Shown piece by piece: positions 17,359 through 24,369 of a stretch of DNA of 32,351 nucleotides (the stretch's first letter is position 1; each line of letters starts with the position of its first letter). The position numbers and the translations under genes were made by a program. The notes under the pieces were generated by a model. The model was not told the DNA's origin. It ran no database searches and was given only the letters and a program-made list of their open reading frames with translations. The DNA is from Candidatus Anaerobiospirillum merdipullorum (GTDB lineage Bacteria; Pseudomonadota; Gammaproteobacteria; Enterobacterales; Succinivibrionaceae), in NCBI GenBank assembly GCA_018883895.1, contig JAHLFG010000078.1:1-32351 (forward strand), read 5' to 3'.

Positions 17359-18375
17359 TTAACCCGCCTGATTGGCAGCCTCAGCAGCCTCGTACAGCGG
17401 CTTTAATTCCGGAGTGGCATCGAGTAATTGCTGATGGAGCGGTAAGACCTTGTTGCGGAACTCGTTGACGTCCACAGTGATGAACTCTACGCCCATTTGG
17501 GTAGCCTTGGCCTTAGCATCGTCTACAGCCTTGTGCCAAGCGGCAAACTCAGCCTTTTCAGCTTCCTTGGCAGCTTCGTCAAAGACCTTGCGATCTTCAG
17601 GGGAGAGCTTGTCAATGAAGGCATTGGAAGCCACTAACAGATCCGGGCACATCTGATGCATATCATAGGTGTAGTACTTGGTAACTTCACCGTGCTTCTG
17701 ATCGGTTAAGGCCAGCTCATTGTTCTCCGCGCCGTCGATCACGCTCTGCTGCAGGGCAGAGTAAACTTCACCAAAGCTCATCGGGGTAGCAGCGGCACCG
17801 AAAGCCTGCATCATAGCGACGTTGGTCGGACCTGCCTGTACGCGGAACTTCTTGCCGGACAGATCAGCTACCGAGCGAATCGGGGTCTTGGAGTAGAAGT
17901 TTCTGACACCGGCGGTGAAGGAAGCGACCGGGACGAAGCCATTGGTCTTGGAGTTAACACTTAAAGCTTCCATGGTCTTAGGATCGGTGATGAACTTCTC
18001 GAAAGCGCTCTCTGAGGTAAAGAGATACGGAATGGAGAATAAAGAGTAGAGCTTATCGAAAGATTCGATATTGGCCGTGGAAACCACTAAGTACTGCACG
18101 GAGCCCTGCTTAATGAGTTCAAGCACCTTTTCATTGGCACCTAAGGTGGCATTAGGATAAATGGTGATGTCGTACTTATCCGGCAGCTTGCTCTCTACAT
18201 ACTTCTTGAAAGCTTCCAAACCGATATGATCCGGATGGGACTCAATCTGGCTGTGTGACATACGCACTAATTGCTTGCCACCAGAGCTACCACCATCGCC
18301 ACCGCAACCGGTTAAAGCAATCGCCGAAGCCACCGCAGCTGCAATAGCGGTGCAGAAGAACTTATTGATACGCAT
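17359..18375 (-). CDS. dctP: TRAP transporter solute-binding lipoprotein DctP
   Basis: This 338-aa protein captures an organic acid outside the membrane for DctQM. The signal peptide ends in a lipobox, LTGC with Cys24, followed by a Gly/Ser-rich linker, so it is probably a lipoprotein rather than a free periplasmic protein. The body shows DctP features: VRMSHSQIESHP, VLELIKQGSVQYLV, FSIPYLFTSESAFEKF, the conserved Arg in GKKFRVQAGPTNVAMM that usually salt-bridges the substrate carboxylate, and GEVYSALQQSVIDGAENNE. The partner uxaC suggests glucuronate or galacturonate as ligand. It is the first gene of the operon, with a leader containing a 17-bp motif also found upstream of uxaB. The start at 18375 follows GAGAGG with somewhat long spacing. 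Confidence 0.94.
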   Translation of the reverse strand: MRINKFFCTAIAAAVASAIALTGCGGDGGSSGGKQLVRMSHSQIESHPDHIGLEAFKKYVESKLPDKYDITIYPNATLGANEKVLELIKQGSVQYLVVSTANIESFDKLYSLFSIPYLFTSESAFEKFITDPKTMEALSVNSKTNGFVPVASFTAGVRNFYSKTPIRSVADLSGKKFRVQAGPTNVAMMQAFGAAATPMSFGEVYSALQQSVIDGAENNELALTDQKHGEVTKYYTYDMHQMCPDLLVASNAFIDKLSPEDRKVFDEAAKEAEKAEFAAWHKAVDDAKAKATQMGVEFITVDVNEFRNKVLPLHQQLLDATPELKPLYEAAEAANQAG

Positions 18376-18509
18376 TTAAAAATGTCCTCTCTTTTTCTAT
18401 AGGTCGGTCAAACAGCATAGCGGGCAGATAAACTGCTACTTGTATACTAGTCGTCCATGCATACTTTAACGGGTTAGCACATAAAAAAGTGTTAACTAGG
18501 CCTAATTTT

Positions 18510-18527
18510 GACAAATTTGTCTGATGA
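18510..18527 (-). promoter_or_regulatory. Candidate hexuronate operator upstream of dctP
   Basis: GACAAATTTGTC (18510-18521) is a perfect 12-bp palindrome, continued on the plus strand by TGATGA. The 17-mer ACAAATTTGTCTGATGA (18511-18527) recurs with one change (ACAAATTCGTCTGATGA) at 22685-22701 upstream of uxaB. It lies about 135-150 bases upstream of the dctP start. The pairing with a second operon of the same pathway suggests a shared regulator site, but the regulator is not in the window. Confidence 0.55.
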
Positions 18528-18611
18528 TGTATGAAAAAAAGCAGGGAAATGTGCGTTTGCAAGCAAAAATAGATGGTAATTACCCGGCAGATGATTAATT
18601 GCTTAAATGAA

Positions 18612-18698
18612 AACGCTTGAGAAAATAATTTTTTAAAATTTGTTTAATTAACATAAATGTAAATAGTGTAAAGTAAATCTAATGTGAACGCTTGAGAA
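18612..18698. repeat. Two direct copies of AACGCTTGAGAA, 75 bases apart
   Basis: The 12-mer occurs at 18612-18623 and 18687-18698 in the same orientation, upstream of the TRAP operon. Spacing of 75 bases is close to seven helical turns, which would suit two regulator molecules on one face of the DNA. The central ACGC recalls LacI-type half-sites, but symmetry is poor. Confidence 0.5.
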
Positions 18699-18748
18699 GG
18701 TGGAAATTTGCGTTTTGCTACCCTTACAAATTTGCCCGCAGTGTGCGT

Positions 18749-18862
18749 AAAGAGATCTGTACTCTTTGGGGAAGGGATGGGGGAAATTTTGCGCCAACTC
18801 ACAGAAAACATCCTTAATGGTCTGAGCAGTTGGCGCTCCCTCCGGCAGAAAAAACTGCCGGA
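18749..18862. other. Cluster of three hairpins after asnS
   Basis: AAAGAG/CTCTTT (18749-18754, 18762-18767), GCGCCAACT/AGTTGGCGC (18791-18799, 18828-18836) and TCCGGCAG/CTGCCGGA (18841-18848, 18855-18862, loop A6) are perfect stems. The last is nearest the asnS stop, but its T-run on the asnS strand is in the loop, so it is not a standard terminator. The purpose is unknown. Confidence 0.45.
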
Positions 18863-18873
18863 AGATAATGAGG

Positions 18874-20274
18874 TTAGAAATCAGCGCTACGCGGAGTGCG
18901 CGGGAAAGGAATGGCGTCACGAATGTTGCCAAGGCCAGTGACATAAACCACCAGGCGCTCAAAGCCCAGGCCAAAGCCGGAGTGCGGCACGCTACCATAA
19001 CGGCGCAAATCGCGATACCACCAATAGGCATCCTTATTTAAGCCCAGCTCATCCATACGGGCATCCAATCTATCCAAACGCTCCTCACGCTGCGAGCCGC
19101 CGATAATCTCGCCAATGCCCGGGGCCAGAACGTCCATCGCGGCGACGGTCTTGCCATCGTCGTTTTGGCGCATATAGAAGGCCTTAATGTCCTTGGGGTA
19201 GTTCTTCACCACCACCGGAGCCTTAAAGTGTTCTTCGGCCAGATAGCGCTCGTGCTCAGATTGCAGATCAATACCCCAAGCTACCGGGAACTCAAACTTC
19301 TTGCCGCAGTTTTCTAAAATCTTGATGGCATCAGTATAGTCAACCTGCGCAAAGTCGGAGTTAATGAAATGCTCTAAACGTGCAATGGCATCTTTATCCA
19401 CACGCTGGACGATAAACTTCAAATCGTCGGCGCGCTCCTTGAGCACCACGGAGAAGACGTATTTGAGCATGTCCTCAGCCACCTTGGCGCAGCCGTCCAA
19501 ATCGGTAAAGGCCATCTCCGGCTCGCACATCCAGAACTCGGCCAAATGGCGCGTGGTGTTGGACTCTTCGGCACGGAAGGTGGGGCCAAAGGTATAGCAC
19601 TTGGAAAATGCGCAGGCATAGGTCTCAACGTTAAGTTGGCCTGAGACCGTCAAATAAGCATGGCGGCCAAAGAAATCTTGGGAGAAGTCGACCTCACCCT
19701 TATCGTTCTTGGGCAGATTGTTTAAATCAAAGTTGGTGACGGTAAACATCTCACCGGCGCCTTCACAGTCAGAGGCGGTAATTTCCGGGGTGGATACCCA
19801 CATAAAGCCGCGCTCTTGGAAAAAGGAGTGAATGGCATAGGCTAAGGTATTGCGAATACGCATCACCGCGCCAATTAAATTGGTGCGCGGACGTAAATGG
19901 GCATATTCACGTAAGTATTCCACGCTATGACGCTTAGCGCTCATCGGATAGGTATCCGGATCTTCGACCATGCCCAGCACCTGAATCTTTTCGGCCTTGA
20001 GCTCAAAGGCCTGTCCTTGTCCCGGGGAGACTTGTAACACGCCTTCTGCCATTAAGGAGCAACCGGTGGTGAGTTTTAAAACTTCCGCACTGTAATTTTC
20101 CAGGGTATTTTCAGCAATTATCTGTAAATTATCAAAGCAGGAGCCGTCAGACAGGGCAATAAAGGAAAAGCCCGCTTTAGAATCGCGGCGAGTACGTACC
20201 CAGCCGCCGACAGTAATGCGATCTCCGGCATTAACTTTGCCGGCCATAACATCTTTAATGGCAGTTAAGCTCAT
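18874..20274 (-). CDS. asnS: Asparaginyl-tRNA synthetase
   Basis: This 466-aa class IIb synthetase charges tRNA-Asn. The N-terminal OB-fold covers roughly residues 15-110 ([24 protein letters not shown]). The catalytic core has [21 protein letters not shown], motif 2 as [17 protein letters not shown] and motif 3 as [15 protein letters not shown]. The C-terminus [12 protein letters not shown] is close to that of E. coli AsnRS, and the length is identical (466). GGAAG precedes the ATG. It is the last of three minus-strand genes; the next gene upstream ends 37 bases away. Confidence 0.97.
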   Translation of the reverse strand: MSLTAIKDVMAGKVNAGDRITVGGWVRTRRDSKAGFSFIALSDGSCFDNLQIIAENTLENYSAEVLKLTTGCSLMAEGVLQVSPGQGQAFELKAEKIQVLGMVEDPDTYPMSAKRHSVEYLREYAHLRPRTNLIGAVMRIRNTLAYAIHSFFQERGFMWVSTPEITASDCEGAGEMFTVTNFDLNNLPKNDKGEVDFSQDFFGRHAYLTVSGQLNVETYACAFSKCYTFGPTFRAEESNTTRHLAEFWMCEPEMAFTDLDGCAKVAEDMLKYVFSVVLKERADDLKFIVQRVDKDAIARLEHFINSDFAQVDYTDAIKILENCGKKFEFPVAWGIDLQSEHERYLAEEHFKAPVVVKNYPKDIKAFYMRQNDDGKTVAAMDVLAPGIGEIIGGSQREERLDRLDARMDELGLNKDAYWWYRDLRRYGSVPHSGFGLGFERLVVYVTGLGNIRDAIPFPRTPRSADF

Positions 20275-20311
20275 TTTTCTTCCTAAAACAAAGTAGCAAT
20301 AATCTAAAAAT

Positions 20312-20815
20312 CTAAAGGTTTAAACTCTCAGGCTTCAAGCGTCCATGGTCGGTGGCGATGGTCAGCATCGCCCGCGGATGGCGGCTGTGCGCGTCGATTA
20401 ACAGGCAGGGCAATTTATCTTGTTTGCGCTCGGCAAGTACGCGCTTGATTTCATCAGCAAGGCGCACCCCGGCTAAACGCTGCTCAAATTCAATCGGGCC
20501 ATAGCCTTCAACTTCGGTGCGCGCTCTGACGATGGTAATGCCGCGCACACTTTCACAGGAGACAAAGTCGGCCTGCGTGCGTACGCCCTCAGTGATTAAT
20601 CTTTGCACCCGGCGATAGAGGTAAAAGCTCTTTAAGGCCAACAGCCCAAAGAGGGCGGCCATAAAGTATTGCATATAGGGCTCACCGCCTAAGTCATTTA
20701 ATTTGACATAGAGTGCTAGCACTAAGGAAATAATGACGATAAGGCTATAGCACACCCCAAAGAACAGCTGTGCCTTGCCCACTCTTGGTTCAAATGAATG
20801 TAGCTTATTACTCAC
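20312..20815 (-). CDS. Membrane protein of unknown function with two N-terminal membrane segments
   Basis: With the GTG start at 20815 the product has 167 residues. Two hydrophobic segments ([20 protein letters not shown] and [21 protein letters not shown]) are followed by a hydrophilic domain of about 100 residues rich in Arg and Glu. The C-terminal part ([22 protein letters not shown] and [19 protein letters not shown]) resembles membrane proteins with a small cytoplasmic beta-rich domain (DUF3592-like), but this is weak. GTG is preferred because GAGGGG precedes it and it overlaps the upstream stop by 8 bases; an ATG at 20833 lacks a ribosome binding site. It lies between a lipoprotein gene and asnS, apparently in one operon. 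Confidence 0.65.
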   Translation of the reverse strand: MSNKLHSFEPRVGKAQLFFGVCYSLIVIISLVLALYVKLNDLGGEPYMQYFMAALFGLLALKSFYLYRRVQRLITEGVRTQADFVSCESVRGITIVRARTEVEGYGPIEFEQRLAGVRLADEIKRVLAERKQDKLPCLLIDAHSRHPRAMLTIATDHGRLKPESLNL

Positions 20816-21269
20816 GGCTAATAATCCCCTCATAGGTGGCGTTGGGGTTAAAGCTTAAGTTTTGTTCGTCGGTATCAAAGGTCAAATGTACTAAGACTGA
20901 CGCCGGGAGCTTTAACATGGAAGTATAGGCAATGCCGTAATTCGCCGCCGGCGGCAATTGTGCCGGGACAAAGTACTCTAAGGTCAACGCATAATTAGGC
21001 GGCAGCACTTTGTCTTGCGGTTTGACACTCAAGGCCCCGACCTTACTGCCGTTGACAAAGACCACTACGTCCTCTTGCAATACGGGCAGTCCTTCAAGCG
21101 AGTCGTGTTGCAGACTGCACGTGACTTTAAAGCCTGGCACATTATCTACCACTGCCAAAGTGGTATGTTCAATTTTAAGCTCTGGCCTACGTGAGCCCTC
21201 GGGGAGGCTTTGGCAGGCAGTTAACAGCGTCAAAGACAAGGCGGCGCATAGCGTGAAAAACTTTTGCAT
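20808..21269 (-). CDS. Lipoprotein of unknown function
   Basis: The 153-aa product has a lipoprotein signal peptide with lipobox LTAC (Cys19), followed by QSLPEGSRRPEL. Ser at +3 and no Asp at +2 would favour outer-membrane sorting by the Lol rule. The mature region alternates hydrophobic and polar residues (TTLAVVDNVPGFKVTCSLQ, VVVFVNGSKVGALSV), suggesting a beta-sandwich; a resemblance to LEA14/WHy-type domains is possible but unproven. The ribosome binding site is weak. Its stop overlaps the start of the next membrane-protein gene, so the two are probably translated together. Confidence 0.7.
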   Translation of the reverse strand: MQKFFTLCAALSLTLLTACQSLPEGSRRPELKIEHTTLAVVDNVPGFKVTCSLQHDSLEGLPVLQEDVVVFVNGSKVGALSVKPQDKVLPPNYALTLEYFVPAQLPPAANYGIAYTSMLKLPASVLVHLTFDTDEQNLSFNPNATYEGIISRE

Positions 21270-21412
21270 AACTTTTTTATTGCCTGATGCAAACTAAGAT
21301 CTTGGCCTGCCATGCAGGTCTATAAAAAGCTAAATTCTAGCACAAAGCCGGCCTTTTTCAGCGTCGGCCATCGCTGGGATGCTTTGCACCTTTAATGGGC
21401 AAAAAATACAAA

Positions 21413-21424
21413 ATTTCGCGAAAT
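21413..21424. promoter_or_regulatory. Perfect palindrome in the divergent promoter region
   Basis: ATTTCGCGAAAT is a 12-bp perfect palindrome midway between the lipoprotein gene (starting 21269, minus) and the BASS transporter gene (starting 21550, plus). It could be an operator for either unit. The remaining gap sequence shows nothing else I can name. Confidence 0.35.
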
Positions 21425-21549
21425 GATGCTTAATTTTGGTGCAACAGATGCAAACAGCAGGCTGTGGTCTAATATGGCACATAACTCACAATTATTGAGC
21501 AAATAGGTAAAAATTTTCTTGATTAATAACTTTAAACTTTAGGAAGTTG

Positions 21550-22524
21550 ATGATTATGTGGCAACAAATCTCCACTCAATTAGCCCGTTTTAGCGCCTTT
21601 ATGGGCAAAACCTTTGCGCTATGGGTGATCATTTTTGCGGTTTTAGCTTATTTTAATCCGCCGCTGTTTACCTTTTTAGCCCCGTATATTTCCATTATGT
21701 TGGGCATTGTGATGTTCGGTATGGGTTTAACCCTGCGCGCTAAGGACTTCTCGGAAGTCTTTACCCGTCCTTTGGATGTGCTCTTGGGCGTGCTGGGGCA
21801 ATTTATCATCATGCCGCTTTTGGCTTATGGGCTGTGCATTGTCTTGAGTCTACCCGATGAAATTGCCGTCGGCGTAATCTTGGTAGGTTGCTGCCCGGGT
21901 GGTACGGCCTCTAATGTGATGACCTTCTTAGGTAAGGGCGATGTGCCGCTGTCAGTGACCATTACCTCGTGCACTACGGTTTTAGCCCCGATTGTCACCC
22001 CGGCCTTAATTTACTTCTTTGCCCATCAGTGGGTGGAAGTTGATCCGTGGAGCATGTTTATGTCCATCGTGCAAATCGTGATTTTACCGATTGTTGCCGG
22101 TGTGGTGGTCAATTCCCTCTTTGGTAAGGTGGTGCGTCAGGCGGTGTCGATTCTGCCCTTGGTCTCGGTGGTGGCGATTGTCGCCATTGTGTGCGCGGTG
22201 GTGTCGGTCAGCCAAAAGCAAATTGCCGAAACCGGTCTGCTCATCTTTGCGGTGGTGGTGTTACACAATTGCTTAGGTCTGTTCTTGGGCTATTTATTAG
22301 GTAAGATCTTTAAGATGAATCTTGCCAAGCGCAAGGCCTTATCCATCGAAATTGGTATGCAAAACTCTGGCTTAGGTGTAGCGCTGGCAATGAATTACTT
22401 CAGCCCGTTATCCGCCGTGCCGTCCGCCATTTTCTCGGTGTGGCACAATATTTCCGGCCCGATTTTGGCTACCATCTTTGCCAATATGAAAGATAAGGAT
22501 GCGCCGCAAGAGGCGCAAAAATAA
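21550..22524 (+). CDS. BASS-family sodium-dependent transporter
   Basis: This 324-aa inner-membrane protein belongs to the bile acid:sodium symporter (BASS/SBF) family. Around ten hydrophobic segments are visible. Family signatures include YISIMLGIVMFGMGLTLRAKDF, PLLAYGL, VGCCPGGTASNVMTFL (the crossover region) and IEIGMQNSGLGVALAMNYF. Bacterial members of this type carry bile acids, ketopantoate (PanS) or other organic anions. AGGAAG at 21541 precedes ATG 21550; ATG 21556 is also possible. It is monocistronic, ending at a hairpin. A substrate cannot be read from the sequence; its place beside uxaBA is suggestive but weak. Confidence 0.9.
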   Translation: MIMWQQISTQLARFSAFMGKTFALWVIIFAVLAYFNPPLFTFLAPYISIMLGIVMFGMGLTLRAKDFSEVFTRPLDVLLGVLGQFIIMPLLAYGLCIVLSLPDEIAVGVILVGCCPGGTASNVMTFLGKGDVPLSVTITSCTTVLAPIVTPALIYFFAHQWVEVDPWSMFMSIVQIVILPIVAGVVVNSLFGKVVRQAVSILPLVSVVAIVAIVCAVVSVSQKQIAETGLLIFAVVVLHNCLGLFLGYLLGKIFKMNLAKRKALSIEIGMQNSGLGVALAMNYFSPLSAVPSAIFSVWHNISGPILATIFANMKDKDAPQEAQK

Positions 22525-22546
22525 GCCTTAAGCTCAATCTTTGTCC

Positions 22547-22575
22547 CTCCCTGTAGGCCCAAAGCCTGCAGGGAG
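22547..22575 (+). terminator. Stem-loop terminator of the BASS transporter gene
   Basis: CTCCCTGTAGGC (22547-22558) pairs with GCCTGCAGGGAG (22564-22575), 12 bp with one G-U pair. No T-run follows directly, but the stem is strong and lies 22 bases after the stop. Confidence 0.6.
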
Positions 22576-22872
22576 CCTGCCTAAAAAACAATTTCTTTTG
22601 CCTTAGCACTGCTGCCTACAAATTGCTATGATGTACTAGGACTTGACGCTTACAAAGTAAGGTGTCAGGGGCGCAACTTAGCTCACAAATTCGTCTGATG
22701 ACTTTGCAAATTTAATGCCGTTTTTACGGTCATTTTATTTTGTTTTGGCAAAATGTGCCGTAGCGCGCATTTTTTAGATCTCCCCTGCAGTTTTACGGTT
22801 TTATCTGCTTTATCATCTTCTATCTGCTCTAAAATAATGGGCATTGTGTTAACCATTAGGGACGATTGAAAG
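22576..22872 (+). promoter_or_regulatory. uxaBA upstream region: promoter and candidate operator
   Basis: TGCTATGAT at 22624-22632 looks like an extended -10 box (TG, one base, TATGAT), with no good -35. Just downstream is an imperfect inverted repeat (TGAC-CTTAC / GTAAG-GTCA, 22644-22667). The motif ACAAATTCGTCTGATGA at 22685-22701 matches 16 of 17 bases upstream of dctP. TTTTACGGT occurs twice (22722-22730 and 22791-22799). Together these suggest a long, regulated leader ahead of uxaB. Confidence 0.5.
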
Positions 22873-24369
22873 ATGAATAAGCTTGATTTAAACCTCTATC
22901 CGGAACTGAAAAGTGATCTGAAGATTAAGGTCATGCAGTTTGGTGAAGGTAACTTCCTGCGCGGCTTTATTGATTGGATGGTCTATAAGCTCAATCAACA
23001 AGGTCTGTTCAATGGCCGTATCTTAGCCATTCAGCCGACTCCGCGTGGGCGGGTATTACCGAAATTATTAGAGCAAGATTGCCTCTATACCACCATTTTG
23101 CATGGCATTAAGGATGGTAAGGAAGTTGAGGAAATCGAGCGCATCAATTCCATTGCCGCCGGTTTAAATCCCTATACGCAGTGGCCGCAGGTCTTAGAGG
23201 CCGCCACTTCGCCTGATTTACAATTTATTTTCTCCAATACCACCGAAGCCGGCATTACCTACGATAAGTGCGATTATTCTGAAACTAACGCTCCCTTATC
23301 CTTCCCGGCCAAGCTCACTATTGTGCTCTATGCCCGTTTCAAGGCCTTTAAGGACAAGTGCCAATGCGGTGGCGGCCTTACCATTATGCCCTGCGAGCTT
23401 TTAGATGATAATGGCACTAAGTTAAAGAACATCGTCCTGCAGCATGCGGCTGATTGGAATTTAGGTGATGAATTTAAGGCCTATTTAGAGGAAGATTGCC
23501 GCTTCTTAAATACCTTAGTTGACCGTGTGGTCTCGGGCTATCCGGTAGCCTTGGCACAAGAGTACGAGCAGAAATTAGGTTATAGCGACAGCTTAATGAC
23601 CTGTGGTGAGACCTTTGGCTTTATGGCCATTGAAGGTGATGCTGCCGTCGAGGAATTATTACCCTTTGCCAAGGGCGGACTTAATGTGGTCACCGCTCCG
23701 GACATCACGCCGTATCGTCTGCGCAAGGTACGTATCTTAAATGGTGCGCATACCTCCAATGTCCCGGCCGCTTTCTTAGCTGGCTTAGATACCGTCGATC
23801 AGATGATGGCTCATCCGATTACCGGTCCTTTCGTGCGCTCGGTGGTCTTTGATGAAATCATTCCGGCAGTGAACTTAGATAAGGGCATGCTACAGAGCTT
23901 TGCTGAGGATGTGATGAATCGCTTTGCCGATCCGTCGATGCACCATCAGTTAGCTTCGATTTTAATGAACTGCACCTCCAAGGTTAAGGCCCGTGTCATT
24001 CCGTCCATCTTAGATGCCCGCGCCAAGGGAGTATTACCCAAGAAGTTATGCTTTGCCTTAGCCGCTTATATGGCCCTTTATGCCAAGGCCGACGGTGTGC
24101 CAGTTAAGGTGCAGCGTGCTGAGGGTAAGAGCGGGGAGTTTAATGATGACGCTTATGCCGTGGAGGCTTTAACTAAGGCCTGGCAGAGCTATCAAAAGAC
24201 CGAGGCCAGTGCCCTCTTTACCGTCAAGGCAGTGCTCTCGGATACCAAACTGTGGGGTAGCGACTTATCCTCCGATGTCGACTTGACCGCCTGCACGGCC
24301 AAACTTACCCATGCGGTGATTACCGATGGCGTGTTACCGACCATGCAAGCTTTATTGGAGCAAAACTAA
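22873..24369 (+). CDS. uxaB: Tagaturonate reductase (altronate oxidoreductase)
   Basis: This 498-aa NAD-dependent enzyme of the mannitol dehydrogenase family reduces D-tagaturonate to D-altronate. The N-terminal VMQFGEGNFLRGFIDWM segment is characteristic, with QPTPRGRVLPKL, FSNTTEAGI, LTIMPCELLDDNG, RVVSGYP and the catalytic-domain stretch RLRKVRILNGAHTSNVPAAFLAG (Lys and His conserved). Length fits E. coli UxaB (483). The stop is immediately followed by the uxaA ATG, so the two genes form a tight operon. Fructuronate reductase (UxuB) is a relative, but the N-terminal sequence and the uxaA partner favour UxaB. Confidence 0.93.
   Translation: MNKLDLNLYPELKSDLKIKVMQFGEGNFLRGFIDWMVYKLNQQGLFNGRILAIQPTPRGRVLPKLLEQDCLYTTILHGIKDGKEVEEIERINSIAAGLNPYTQWPQVLEAATSPDLQFIFSNTTEAGITYDKCDYSETNAPLSFPAKLTIVLYARFKAFKDKCQCGGGLTIMPCELLDDNGTKLKNIVLQHAADWNLGDEFKAYLEEDCRFLNTLVDRVVSGYPVALAQEYEQKLGYSDSLMTCGETFGFMAIEGDAAVEELLPFAKGGLNVVTAPDITPYRLRKVRILNGAHTSNVPAAFLAGLDTVDQMMAHPITGPFVRSVVFDEIIPAVNLDKGMLQSFAEDVMNRFADPSMHHQLASILMNCTSKVKARVIPSILDARAKGVLPKKLCFALAAYMALYAKADGVPVKVQRAEGKSGEFNDDAYAVEALTKAWQSYQKTEASALFTVKAVLSDTKLWGSDLSSDVDLTACTAKLTHAVITDGVLPTMQALLEQN

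Larger units (their letters stand above)
18376..18873. other. Regulatory region upstream of dctP and downstream of asnS
   Basis: This 498-base gap holds no convincing gene. From dctP outward it contains a palindrome and shared motif (18510-18527), two copies of AACGCTTGAGAA 75 bases apart (18612 and 18687), and three hairpins between 18749 and 18862. An A/T-rich stretch (18620-18680) separates the motif elements. The dctP promoter should read to the left here; I could not assign its -10 box with confidence. Confidence 0.5.

Noticed and set aside
18841-18862. Terminator for asnS
   Set aside because: The stem is perfect, but the T-run on the asnS strand lies in the loop, not after the stem, so it does not fit an intrinsic terminator.
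18708-18941. A 77-codon plus-strand frame upstream of dctP overlapping the end of asnS
   Set aside because: It starts at a TTG without a ribosome binding site, crosses the hairpin cluster, has no recognisable domain and overlaps asnS on the other strand.
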